In this document: piece by piece, positions 23,515-31,908 of the stretch
How positions within the stretch are numbered: position 1 is the stretch's first letter
Layout: every line of letters begins with the position of its first letter
Source of the DNA: JADJYF01 sp965278995
GTDB taxonomy: Bacteria; Pseudomonadota; Gammaproteobacteria; Ga0077536
DNA length: 64,000 nucleotides
NCBI GenBank assembly: GCA_965278995.1
Contig: OZ257136.1
Span: 868,001-932,000 of the forward strand
Direction: 5' to 3'
Notes under the pieces: model-generated
Databases searched by the model: none
What the model saw: only the letters and a program-made list of their open reading frames with translations
Told to the model about the DNA's origin: nothing
Made by a program: the position numbers and the translations under genes

Positions 23515-23712
23515 ATGCCGAAGCTGAAGTCCAATCGCGGTGCGGCCAAACGGTTTGCGAAGACGGGTAGTGGCCGGATCAAGCGGCGGCAGTCTTTCAA
23601 GCGGCACATTCTGACCAAGAAGAGTCCCAAGCGGAAACGCCAGCTGCGCCACGGCGCGCTGATTGCCCACGCCGACGAAGCGTCGGTACGGCAGATGTTA
23701 CCGGGACTCTGA
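23515..23712 (+). CDS. rpmI: 50S ribosomal protein L35
   Basis: The 65-residue basic protein begins M-P-K-L-K-S-N-R-G-A-A-K-R-F and contains H-I-L-T-K-K-S-P-K-R-K-R, the L35 signature. It lies 99 bases after infC and 30 bases before rplT, the standard order. A GGAG ribosome site precedes the ATG. In relatives, L20 represses translation of this pair through mRNA structures upstream of rpmI; I could not verify such a structure by eye. Confidence 0.97.
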   Translation: MPKLKSNRGAAKRFAKTGSGRIKRRQSFKRHILTKKSPKRKRQLRHGALIAHADEASVRQMLPGL

Positions 23713-23742
23713 GCCGAAATAGTCATTGAAGGATAGCGAACG

Positions 23743-24102
23743 ATGGCACGAGTAAAACGCGGGGTGCAGGCGCACGCCCGCCACAAAAAAGTAATCGACC
23801 TGGCCAAAGGGTATCGCGGACGGCGCAAGAACGTCTTCCGTGTTGCCAAACAGGCAGTCACCAAGGCTGGCCAGTACGCGTACCGCGATCGCCGTCAGCG
23901 TAAGAGGCAGTTCCGCGAACTTTGGATCCAGCGCATCAATGCGGCGGCCCGCGAATTCGGCTTGAGTTACTCGCGCTTCATCAATGGTCTGTCACGGGCC
24001 GGTGTCGCCGTCGATCGCAAAGTGCTGGCTGACCTGGCGGTACGCGACCGCGACGCTTTCGGCGTACTCGCCGAGCGCTCCAAGGCTGCGCTCGCTGCTT
24101 GA
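23743..24102 (+). CDS. rplT: 50S ribosomal protein L20
   Basis: The 119-residue protein has the L20 N-terminal helix (M-A-R-V-K-R-G, A-R-H-K-K-V) and the globular part with R-L/W-I-Q-R-I-N-A-A and S-Y-S-R-F-I-N-G-L. It is an early assembly protein of the 50S subunit. It follows rpmI after 30 bases with AAGGA upstream. A terminator lies 126 bases downstream. Confidence 0.97.
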   Translation: MARVKRGVQAHARHKKVIDLAKGYRGRRKNVFRVAKQAVTKAGQYAYRDRRQRKRQFRELWIQRINAAAREFGLSYSRFINGLSRAGVAVDRKVLADLAVRDRDAFGVLAERSKAALAA

Positions 24103-24227
24103 ACCGGCGCGCTGCGACCAGTCGACCACGGGTCGTAGCTGTGTAATGCGCGGCTGAGCGGAGCAACGAGCGCCAGTCGAGTGCCGCGGCCCGTGCGATA
24201 GCGACAGCACGCTGCAGACGTGATCAC

Positions 24228-24257
24228 AGGGGAAGGTTTACCTTCCCCTGCTTTTTT
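24228..24257 (+). terminator. Rho-independent terminator between rplT and pheS
   Basis: A perfect 9-bp stem (AGGGGAAGG / CCTTCCCCT) with a TTTA loop is followed by GC and six T. It could end the thrS-rplT transcript or act as a pheST attenuator. No Phe-rich leader peptide was found upstream, so a plain (partial) terminator is preferred. Confidence 0.9.
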
Positions 24258-24319
24258 GGGCCTGAATTTCGGGTCTTTCGTATCCAGCCTGCAATGCGAT
24301 ACCAGCCGACGGAATGCTC

Positions 24320-25318
24320 ATGAGCGAGACACAAACCATCGTAGCGCAGGCCGGGAGCGCCATCGCGGAAGCTCGGACTCTCGCCGAGTTGGACGAGGTC
24401 CGCGTGCGATTCCTCGGCAAGAAAGGGTTATTGACGGCGCAGCTGAAGGCGCTTGGTTCGCTCCCCGAAGCCGAGCGGCCGGCAGCCGGGCAGGCGATCA
24501 ACTCGGCCAAACAACAAGTCAGCGAGGCGCTCGAAGCACGACACGCGATGCTTGACGCAGCGCGTCTCGATGCCACTCTCGCCAACGAACGCATCGATGT
24601 CACCTTGCCTGGACGCGGCGACGCAGTTGGCGGCGCACACCCCATCAGTCTCGTCATGGAACGAATCGAGTCGATTTTCCGCCACGCCGGTTTCGACGTC
24701 GCGCAGGGCCCGGAAATCGAGGACGACTATCACAATTTCGAGGCGCTGAATATTCCGGCGCATCACCCGGCGCGGGCGATGCACGACACCTTCTACCTGG
24801 CCGACGGCAGGCTCCTGCGCACGCATACGTCGCCGGTGCAGATCCGCGTCATGCAGCAGCAGCCACCGCCACTGCGCATCATTGCGCCCGGGCGGGTCTA
24901 CCGTTGCGACTACGATCAGACGCATTCGCCGATGTTTCATCAGGTCGAAGGCCTGCTCATCGACGAGGGCATCAGCATGGCCGATCTCAAGGGTACGCTG
25001 GACGCTTTCCTGAAATGTTTCTTCGAGCGCGACGACCTCGCGGTCCGCTATCGGCCGTCCTATTTCCCGTTCACTGAGCCGTCGATGGAAGTCGATATCA
25101 AACTCGACTCGGCGCATGGCATCAGCCACTGGTTGGAAGTGATGGGCTGCGGCATGGTGCACCCGCGCGTGCTGGCCAATGTCGGCATCGATGGCGAACG
25201 TTATAGCGGATTCGCCTTCGGGCTAGGCGTCGAACGCCTGGCGATGCTGCGCCACGGTATTTCCGACCTGCGACTGTTCTATGAGAACGACGTTCAGTTC
25301 CTCAAGCAGTTCAGCTGA
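24320..25318 (+). CDS. pheS: Phenylalanyl-tRNA synthetase alpha subunit
   Basis: PheS is the catalytic subunit of the heterotetramer that charges tRNA-Phe. The 332-residue product has the N-terminal coiled coil (about residues 1-90; V-R-V-R-F-L-G-K-K-G), motif 2 region (R-I-I-A-P-G-R-V-Y-R), the phenylalanine pocket (R-P-S-Y-F-P-F-T-E-P-S) and G-C-G-M-V-H-P. The ATG at 24320 (M-S-E-T-Q) matches the family start; another ATG two codons upstream (24314) cannot be excluded. pheT follows after 21 bases. Confidence 0.96.
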   Translation: MSETQTIVAQAGSAIAEARTLAELDEVRVRFLGKKGLLTAQLKALGSLPEAERPAAGQAINSAKQQVSEALEARHAMLDAARLDATLANERIDVTLPGRGDAVGGAHPISLVMERIESIFRHAGFDVAQGPEIEDDYHNFEALNIPAHHPARAMHDTFYLADGRLLRTHTSPVQIRVMQQQPPPLRIIAPGRVYRCDYDQTHSPMFHQVEGLLIDEGISMADLKGTLDAFLKCFFERDDLAVRYRPSYFPFTEPSMEVDIKLDSAHGISHWLEVMGCGMVHPRVLANVGIDGERYSGFAFGLGVERLAMLRHGISDLRLFYENDVQFLKQFS

Positions 25319-25339
25319 GTTCGGACACGGGGACCGTTC

Positions 25340-27712
25340 ATGAAGATCAACGAACAGTGGCTGCGCGAGTGGGTGGATCCGGCCCTCGATGCTGCGGCAA
25401 TAGCGGAAACGCTGACCTTGGCCGGTCTCGAAATCGACGGACTCTCGCCGGCCGGGCCTGCGCTGGAAGGCGTCATCGTCGTCGAAATCCGTGCGGCTTA
25501 CGGGCATCCCACGGTCGAGCGACTGCAGCTGTGCGAAATCTTCGACGGTTCGACCACTCAGCAGGTCGTCTGTGGCGCGCCCAATGCGCGGGTCGGTCTT
25601 AAATCAGCGTACGCCGTTCCTGGCACAACCTTGCCCGACGGTCGTCGCATCGAGCACGGCATGATCCACGGCCAGCCCTCTGCCGGCATGCTGTGTGCGG
25701 CGGCCGAACTGGCGCTCGGCGACGATGCTGCGGGCATTCTCGAATTGCCGCCCGACGCTGTTCCAGGTACGGCACTCGCCGTGGCGCTGGCGCTGGACGA
25801 TACTGTCTTTGAGATCAATCTCACACCGAATCGAGGCGACTGCTTTTCTGTCATCGGCGTTGCCCGTGACCTTGCCGCTTTGACGGCAACACCGCTGCGC
25901 GACGTGACCGTCACTCCGATCGCTGCCATGACGGCGAGCCGTTTGCCGGTGAATATCGTCGATACGCCCGGTTGCCCGCGTTATGCCGGGCGGGTCATCA
26001 CCGGGCTTGATCCGCAGGCGCGCACGCCGCTGTGGATGCAGGAGCGCCTGCGCCGCGTCGGCCTTCGCTGCATCCATCCGCTGGTCGATGTGACCAACTA
26101 CGTGATGCTCGAGTTCGGTCAGCCGATGCATGCGTTCGATCTTGAGCGACTGGATCGCGCGATCGAAGTGCGTGGCGCGCGACCCGGCGAGCAGATGGAG
26201 CTGCTGGACGGTCAGGTCATCGAACTCGCCGAAGGCGTGCTGGTGATTTGTGACGCCACTGCACCGGTCGCGCTGGCCGGAGTCATGGGCGGGCAGGGCA
26301 GTGCCGTCTCGGCCGGGACGTCGAGCGTTTTTCTTGAAAGTGCATTCTTCGATCCGATTCGCCTGGCCGGCGTCGCACGCCGTTATCGTCTCCATACCGA
26401 TGCCTCGACGCGTTTCGAACGGGGCGTCGACCCGACCATGCAGGTCCGCGCGATGGAACGCGCAACGCGTCTGATCCTCGATATCTGCGGCGGCCAGCCC
26501 GGCCCGTGCGAGCTGACTGCGCCACCAGCGGCACAACCGTTGCGGCCCGCCATTGCGTTTCGGCCGACGTCTGTTCAGCGCCTGCTCGGGATACCGGTAG
26601 CGGAGATCACCATTGCCGAAATCTTTGAGCGCCTTGAACTACAGGTCTCGCGCGCAGCGGATGTCTGGCAGGTGGTACCGCCATTCTTTCGTTTCGATCT
26701 GACGCTCGAAGCGGATCTGATCGAAGAAGTCGCGCGCGTTTACGGCTATGACCGTATCCCGGTGAAGTTGCCGACAGCGGCGGCGCTGCCAGCCGTTCCG
26801 CCCGCGTCTGGCGAACGCGAACGCCAGCTCCGCCGACTGCTGTGCGCGCGCGGCTATTTCGAGGCGATCACCTACAGTTTCATTGAACCGGCTTTGGCCG
26901 GATTGCTCGGGTCGACGTTGCCGACATTGGCCCTGGCCAATCCGATAGCGAGCGATATGTCGGTCATGCGCGCTTCACTGTGGCCGGGGTTGGTCGGTGC
27001 CGCGCGTCACAATCTGAACCGCCAGATGAGCCGTGTCCGCCTGTTTGAAATCGGTATGGTGTTCCTGCCCCAGTCCGACGGTCTGCAGCAACGCGTACAT
27101 ATCGGCGGACTGCGGGCCAGCTCGGGCGCCGACACGAGCTGGAGTAAAGCCTCACGCGAGGATGATTTTTACGATTTGAAACATGATGTTGAATCGCTTT
27201 TAAAAAACCTTGATCAGGTCGGCTGGTGGATTGAGGCCGCCAGCCATCCAGCGCTGCACCCAGGACAGTGCGCAAGTCTCCACACCGACGCCGGCGTGTG
27301 CGGTTATCTCGGCGCCGTGCACCCGGCCCTGGCCGACCAGCTTCGCATCGATAAGCGTATGTTTCTATTCGAATTGGATCTCGAGATGCTGGTAACTCAA
27401 CCGATCGCGCAGTACCAACCGATTTCACGATTCCCGCGCGTCCGGCGCGATTTGAGCGTTGTCGTGCCCGAGTCGGTTAGCGCTGGTGACTGCCTCAGCG
27501 TCGCGCGCGCGGCGGCCGGCGAACATCTGCATGACCTGCAGTTATTTGACGTGTATCGTGGGCAAGGTATTGATTCCGGCAAAAAAAGTCTGGCTTTAGG
27601 CTTGATTTTTCAAGCTCGTTACAGCACTCTTACGGATGACGAAGTCGAAATCGCAGTACAGCGTGTACTGAGGCAGTTGGCGGAGCGTTTCGGGGGGAGT
27701 CTGAGGACTTGA
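25340..27712 (+). CDS. pheT: Phenylalanyl-tRNA synthetase beta subunit
   Basis: The 790-residue PheT has the N-terminal M-K-I-N-E-Q-W-L-R-E-W start, a tRNA-binding domain (about residues 40-150) and the B3/B4 editing module (about 215-390). The B5 and core domains follow (E-A-D-L-I-E-E-V-A-R-V-Y-G-Y-D), and the C-terminal anticodon-binding FDX-ACB domain ends in R-F-P-R-V-R-R-D-L-S-V and F-D-V-Y-R-G. Length and domain order are normal. GGGGA precedes the start. ihfA begins four bases after the stop. Confidence 0.97.
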   Translation: MKINEQWLREWVDPALDAAAIAETLTLAGLEIDGLSPAGPALEGVIVVEIRAAYGHPTVERLQLCEIFDGSTTQQVVCGAPNARVGLKSAYAVPGTTLPDGRRIEHGMIHGQPSAGMLCAAAELALGDDAAGILELPPDAVPGTALAVALALDDTVFEINLTPNRGDCFSVIGVARDLAALTATPLRDVTVTPIAAMTASRLPVNIVDTPGCPRYAGRVITGLDPQARTPLWMQERLRRVGLRCIHPLVDVTNYVMLEFGQPMHAFDLERLDRAIEVRGARPGEQMELLDGQVIELAEGVLVICDATAPVALAGVMGGQGSAVSAGTSSVFLESAFFDPIRLAGVARRYRLHTDASTRFERGVDPTMQVRAMERATRLILDICGGQPGPCELTAPPAAQPLRPAIAFRPTSVQRLLGIPVAEITIAEIFERLELQVSRAADVWQVVPPFFRFDLTLEADLIEEVARVYGYDRIPVKLPTAAALPAVPPASGERERQLRRLLCARGYFEAITYSFIEPALAGLLGSTLPTLALANPIASDMSVMRASLWPGLVGAARHNLNRQMSRVRLFEIGMVFLPQSDGLQQRVHIGGLRASSGADTSWSKASREDDFYDLKHDVESLLKNLDQVGWWIEAASHPALHPGQCASLHTDAGVCGYLGAVHPALADQLRIDKRMFLFELDLEMLVTQPIAQYQPISRFPRVRRDLSVVVPESVSAGDCLSVARAAAGEHLHDLQLFDVYRGQGIDSGKKSLALGLIFQARYSTLTDDEVEIAVQRVLRQLAERFGGSLRT

Positions 27713-27716
27713 TGCG

Positions 27717-28019
27717 ATGGCATTGACCAAAGCGGAAATGGCTGAACGCCTGTTCGAGGACTTGGGCCTCAACAAACGTGAGGCCAAGGAACTCGTTGAA
27801 GCGTTTTTCGAAGAGATCCGCATGTCGCTCGAAGCCGGCCAGCAAGTCAAACTGTCGGGTTTCGGTAACTTCGATCTGCGAGATAAAAATCAGCGCCCGG
27901 GCCGGAATCCGAAAACCGGCGAAGAGATCCCGATCACGGCAAGGCGCGTCGTCACATTCAGGCCCGGACAAAAATTGAAAGCCAGAGTAGAAGCCTATGC
28001 TGGAAGCATCGAACAATAA
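27717..28019 (+). CDS. ihfA: Integration host factor alpha subunit
   Basis: IHF alpha pairs with IHF beta to bend DNA. The 100-residue protein begins M-A-L-T-K-A-E-M-A-E and has the DNA-binding arm R-N-P-K-T-G-E-E-I-P-I. The helix-rich dimer core includes L-S-G-F-G-N-F. Its place directly after pheT is the classical gammaproteobacterial arrangement. IHF is also a usual helper of tyrosine integrases and of sigma-54 promoters, both present in this window. The gene overlaps the following MerR-type gene by 23 bases. Confidence 0.97.
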   Translation: MALTKAEMAERLFEDLGLNKREAKELVEAFFEEIRMSLEAGQQVKLSGFGNFDLRDKNQRPGRNPKTGEEIPITARRVVTFRPGQKLKARVEAYAGSIEQ

Positions 28020-28353
28020 TGAACTGCCCGTCATTCCAGGCAAACGCTATTTCACGATTGGCGAAGTGAGCGAATTGTGTGCGGTGAAGCCGCATGTGCT
28101 GCGCTATTGGGAGCAGGAGTTCCCTCAGCTCAAGCCCATCAAGCGGCGCGGTAACCGGCGCTATTACCAACGCCAGGACGTGATTCTGATCCGTCAGATC
28201 CGCAGTCTGCTGTACGAACACGGGTTTACTATCGGTGGAGCGCGCCAGAAGCTCTCGGGCGACGAAGTCAAAGCCGATTCAAGCATGAGCCAGCAGATAG
28301 TGCGGCAGCTGCGTATCGAGCTGGAAGAAGTACTGGATATTTTGCGTCGCTGA
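27997..28353 (+). CDS. MerR-family transcriptional regulator
   Basis: The 118-residue protein has a MerR winged helix (residues 18-90): Y-F-T-I-G-E-V-S-E-L, then V-L-R-Y-W-E-Q-E-F-P-Q-L, and R-R-Y-Y-Q-R-Q-D-V. A dimerisation helix follows. There is no C-terminal effector domain or metal-binding cysteine cluster. This short MerR protein is conserved directly downstream of ihfA in many gammaproteobacteria, but its targets are not known. The 23-base overlap with ihfA indicates translational coupling. Confidence 0.92.
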   Translation: MLEASNNNELPVIPGKRYFTIGEVSELCAVKPHVLRYWEQEFPQLKPIKRRGNRRYYQRQDVILIRQIRSLLYEHGFTIGGARQKLSGDEVKADSSMSQQIVRQLRIELEEVLDILRR

Positions 28354-28525
28354 AGGACCTGTCGGTAGCGACTTCTGGAGCAGCTGGCCGGCGACGCTGG
28401 CATTGCCCCAGTCGAACCGCATTCTGCGGTAGGATCACACGCCTTCGACGATGTCTGTCGTCGATTTCGGCCAGGCGCTTCCCTGGGGTGAGCCTGGCCG
28501 ATGACGCTGCATTGGAAAATCATGT

Positions 28526-28602
<77 letters not shown>

Positions 28603-28710
28603 TATTTTCCAGTCTCCTCAAAACATGACGCGATGACTCGGCAACACATGGATGTGTTACCCACAGTCCACGCCGTCACACCCCGTTCAGCACAAATCGC
28701 ATCGCCTGGT

Positions 28711-30645
28711 ATGGTCAAACTGCTCGTAATTTTGCTACTGGCCTGCGTTACGCAGTCCCAGGTGGCGACGCTCGCAGAGCAGGTCTCGACCATGCAACCG
28801 GGTACCTGGGTCCGCATTGCGGCAGTGAACAGCGCCGCAGACGTCGATCCAGCGAACACCGCCACCGCCAATCCACTATTCCCGCAATCGCCGCCATGGC
28901 GAGGAAACACGGGGTATGGCGCACTGTTCGAAGCGTGGAATAGCGGTGCCTTTGCGCCAGCATTGGGTACGTGTGGCTCGATCATTTACATGGGCGGTGG
29001 GCATACTGACTACTTCGGTAACGAGGTTATCGCCTTCGACGTGTGCGCCCTGACCTGGCAGCGTTTGAGTAACCCGTATGCGGGTCCGTTCATCTGGCCC
29101 GCAGCCGACGGCGCCTTCCCGAACGGCTCGCCGGCCGTACCGCATACCTATGATCGTCTCGTCGTCGGCGAGAACAAGCTGGTGCTGGTCGATTCGGCAT
29201 TCAACACGTTGACGGCTATCGACGCCGGCGCCGCGTGGATATTCGACCTGCAGACCAGGGAATGGGCAGGCCCAATCAAGCATCGTGGGTCGATGGAAGG
29301 TGTCTCTGCGTTCGATTCGACGCGCAAGCTGGTGTGGTTTCAACCGTCAGCCAGTCGACTAGGTGAAATCACATCACTCAATCCTATCACTGAAAAGCTG
29401 ACGTACTACGGTGCGCCGAACGCGGGCATTCTCGATGCTGTCATGGGCTATGACTCAGTGCGCGATCGCCTCGTGATGACGAGTTGCCGGCAAGACCCGT
29501 GTGTGGTTGCGGAACTCGATCCGGCTCATCCGCTCTTGGGATGGGTGAAAATGCCTTACCTCAATAAGCCTGCGCTGCATGGCCAACACGCAATGGCGTG
29601 GTCACCTGCGCGTCAGGGGTGGATCGTCTGGGACATGTACGCGGGCGCTGGTGTCTGGCTGATGAAGCACAACGGCGCCGCTTACGAATTCGTATCGCTC
29701 ACTGATGCCGCTAACACCGTGACACCCACTGCCGGCATCGGTTCGTTCGAAAAGATGCAGCTCGTGACAGTAGACGCCGCCGAGATCCTGATTGGTACAG
29801 TGAAATCGAGCCAGGGAGTCTATGCGTTCCGACTGCCCGTGGCTACCGGCGCGCCGTCCGGTACATCGCTTGTAGTGACACCACCTATGGCGTCGCTCTG
29901 CCATCTGCCTGGCGTGTTTATCTGCGACACCTTCACGGCGCCACGGCCAAATACGTTACTCACGGGATCGTCGACGCCTGTTGTTGTCGGCGGCGAACTT
30001 GTCCTCACACTGCCGTCGAAAAGTGCAGCTGATGCCGGCGGGCGCTATTCGGTGACCTTTCCGCCGGTCGGTGAGGGCCAGACCCTGGCGCTGGCGTATC
30101 GCGTCAAAGCAGACGCCGGTGCGATGGCGCTGGAAGGCCGCAAAGAATTCACGCTGTGGCGCGGCTCGGCGCCATGTACTGACCTCGAACTCTCGCAGAC
30201 ACACCTATACAGTTCACCTCTGTTCATTCTTTACACGGAATGCGGCGCCCGCGGGCCGCGCAAATACGATCAAGGCGACAATTACCTGTTGCACTATCCT
30301 GATTACAACTGCCGGTACTCCGACACGCGCCTACCGATCCGTCCTGAATCTTGTGCCGTCACGCACGTTGATAAGTGGGAGCACTTCTATATCGAGATCG
30401 TAATCGGCAAATACGGCACCCCGACGAGCCGGTTGACCGCATGGCATAAGACGGAAGGCGGCTCCTGGAAGCGCTATGTCGACCTCGACGACTGGATGTT
30501 CACCGGCGATGGGGGGTTCGACCACTTCATGCTCACCAGCTATATGACGGGCAAGGATGCGACGATCGCGCATCCGCCAGGGACAGTGCGGTATGACGAT
30601 CTGGTGTTGGCGACGGCGCCTTTCGGGGCAGCGTTGGGGCTCTAG
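28711..30645 (+). CDS. Secreted beta-propeller (kelch/galactose-oxidase-like) protein
   Basis: The start at 28711 gives a signal peptide (M-V-K, then the hydrophobic L-L-V-I-L-L-L-A-C-V). In-frame codons further upstream run into tRNA-Pro and are not coding. The 644-residue protein has repeated beta-strand motifs such as Y-M-G-G-G-H-T-D-Y-F-G-N-E-V and W-Q-R-L-S (about residues 95-125), typical of kelch-type propellers, over residues 60-400. A C-terminal beta-sandwich region (about 430-640) is Cys-rich and looks like a LamG/glucanase-type carbohydrate-binding fold. It is probably exported. The substrate is unknown. It is the only gene in the tRNA-Pro islet. Confidence 0.7.
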   Translation: MVKLLVILLLACVTQSQVATLAEQVSTMQPGTWVRIAAVNSAADVDPANTATANPLFPQSPPWRGNTGYGALFEAWNSGAFAPALGTCGSIIYMGGGHTDYFGNEVIAFDVCALTWQRLSNPYAGPFIWPAADGAFPNGSPAVPHTYDRLVVGENKLVLVDSAFNTLTAIDAGAAWIFDLQTREWAGPIKHRGSMEGVSAFDSTRKLVWFQPSASRLGEITSLNPITEKLTYYGAPNAGILDAVMGYDSVRDRLVMTSCRQDPCVVAELDPAHPLLGWVKMPYLNKPALHGQHAMAWSPARQGWIVWDMYAGAGVWLMKHNGAAYEFVSLTDAANTVTPTAGIGSFEKMQLVTVDAAEILIGTVKSSQGVYAFRLPVATGAPSGTSLVVTPPMASLCHLPGVFICDTFTAPRPNTLLTGSSTPVVVGGELVLTLPSKSAADAGGRYSVTFPPVGEGQTLALAYRVKADAGAMALEGRKEFTLWRGSAPCTDLELSQTHLYSSPLFILYTECGARGPRKYDQGDNYLLHYPDYNCRYSDTRLPIRPESCAVTHVDKWEHFYIEIVIGKYGTPTSRLTAWHKTEGGSWKRYVDLDDWMFTGDGGFDHFMLTSYMTGKDATIAHPPGTVRYDDLVLATAPFGAALGL

Positions 30646-30675
30646 AAGAACGGGGCGTGCGCGCCCTAGCAGGCA

Positions 30676-30803
30676 GGTGAAAAACTACTGCGCTCGGCGT
30701 GACCGCGTTGCGCGAGCGCGCAAAATCCTCATTTACTCTATGTAAACTCCGGTTCTGCGCGCTCGCGCGCCTTGTCCTGCTTTCGCTCGCTACGTTTTTC
30801 ACC
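30676..30803. repeat. 128-bp palindromic intergenic element
   Basis: Outer 10-bp inverted repeats (GGTGAAAAAC at 30676-30685, GTTTTTCACC at 30794-30803) enclose a perfect inner 13-bp pair (GCGCGAGCGCGCA at 30710-30722, TGCGCGCTCGCGC at 30756-30768) and a central TTTAC/GTAAA pair. The whole element can fold into one long hairpin. It lies 30 bases after the propeller gene and may terminate it. The structure suggests a dispersed REP-like or miniature mobile element family. Confidence 0.65.
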
Positions 30804-31002
30804 ACCCTGCTAATTCGTAATGCCTGCGAGGCTTGGGTCTGATTCGTGAGAATCGCGGTACCCGTGGAACACAGATCAGGCCAATCCCGCCCGCTGATCG
30901 TCGGCGTGCAAGCCGGCCCTCGACTCGTTTTTCAATTCTAGCTGGGAAACATGCTATTCTGCGCTGCAGACGCGGGCATGCTGTTGATTGTTAGCCCATT
31001 TT

Positions 31003-31052
31003 ACCTCAATGGGTTTAAGGGGTCCGAGGTTCGAATCCTCTCGCCCCGACCA
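31003..31052 (+). pseudogene. Decayed tRNA-Pro 3' fragment
   Basis: This matches tRNA-Pro from the anticodon stem to the CCA (28552-28602). There are several changes and one deleted base in the anticodon arm, but identity is perfect over 28 bases (31026-31053) through the T arm, acceptor strand and CCA. The 5' third is absent, so it cannot be a functional tRNA. It is a probable att remnant. Confidence 0.85.
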
Positions 31053-31184
31053 TTTTTCTTCGCCCTTACGTCTGTCCGTGAGCCGCCGCCCGCCGCGCCA
31101 TCCCATCAGGCGGCGGTGCACAGGTTGGCGCGGCTTGACGTGGGGCTGCTGCACAGCGCCGATTCCAGCGGGCAGGAGGAGACG

Positions 31185-31670
31185 ATGTTCCGCAGCGCGT
31201 TGATGGTTGCCATCCTGCTCCTGATGTCATTGCTGTTCGCATGCAGCGCCGAGCGCGTGCCGTGGCAACGTTTCGTTGCGGCGGACTATGCGGATTCCTT
31301 CAAGACCTATCTTCGCATGGCCGATAAGGGCGATGCGGAGGCCATGAATTTCGTCGGTATTCATTACTATCTCGGCACCGGAGTGACGCGCGATTTCGCA
31401 CTTGCTGCACAGTGGTTTGAGCGCGCGGCGCTGGCCCATAATGCCAATGCTGCACGAAATCTGGGCACACTGTATCTGCGAGGTTTGGGCGTGCCCAAGA
31501 ACAACGTCTACGCCTATGGTTGGCTGCATCAAGCGCAAATTTCCGGCAATGCGCGCGCCGGCCGCTATCTGGAGCAGGCCGAGCAACTGATTACGCCGAA
31601 TCAAACCATGTCGGCGCGCCGCTGGATGGCGAAATATCTGGCCGAACATGCCGTTGCCCAGCAACCGTAG
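31185..31670 (+). CDS. Sel1-repeat lipoprotein
   Basis: The ATG at 31185 is preceded by AGGAGGAG, and the first 20 residues form a lipoprotein signal with the lipobox L-F-A-C (Cys20). An open frame reaching further upstream only translates the tRNA fragment. The mature part holds two Sel1-like (TPR-related) repeats: D-A-E-A-M-N-F-V-G-I-H-Y-Y-L-G-T-G-V and A-N-A-A-R-N-L-G-T-L-Y-L-R-G-L-G-V. These scaffold protein-protein contacts. It is probably anchored in the outer membrane facing the periplasm. The partner is unknown. Confidence 0.85.
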   Translation: MFRSALMVAILLLMSLLFACSAERVPWQRFVAADYADSFKTYLRMADKGDAEAMNFVGIHYYLGTGVTRDFALAAQWFERAALAHNANAARNLGTLYLRGLGVPKNNVYAYGWLHQAQISGNARAGRYLEQAEQLITPNQTMSARRWMAKYLAEHAVAQQP

Positions 31671-31908
31671 GTGGTCGCGGTTGATGATCTGTGACGCGTC
31701 TGTCAACGGACGTCGTCGCAACTGGCGGTGTCTTGGCGACGCAGCGACAATGGTGTGACGCCGGCCGGAGACACCGTGGAGCGAGACCTTGAGACCGGCG
31801 ACAATCGACAACGAGACCAGTTGGTCTCTACACAAGACAACGGCGACGACGGTGTCCGCAGTGCGGAAACGTCGCCGCTCCAGTGACCTGAGGCGGGAAC
31901 AGTAATCT

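Larger units (their letters stand above)
28603..31053. mobile_element. Possible tRNA-Pro islet (single cargo gene, no integrase)
   Basis: The segment lies between the intact tRNA-Pro and a second copy of its 3' part (31003-31052). The last 28 bases of that copy are identical, and the anticodon arm has decayed. The segment carries one secreted-protein gene and a palindromic repeat. The layout is the footprint of an old tRNA-targeted insertion that lost its integrase. A simple duplication of the tRNA tail is the alternative. Confidence 0.5.

Noticed and set aside
24103..24319. pheST attenuator with a leader peptide
   Set aside because: The hairpin and T-run are clear but no short Phe-rich reading frame precedes them.
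30951..31184. Extension of the Sel1 lipoprotein upstream to 30951
   Set aside because: It translates the tRNA fragment; the ATG at 31185 has a strong ribosome site and starts a lipoprotein signal.
31671..31908. glmS leader ribozyme or riboswitch
   Set aside because: No matching core elements are visible, and glmS ribozymes are typical of Gram-positive bacteria.
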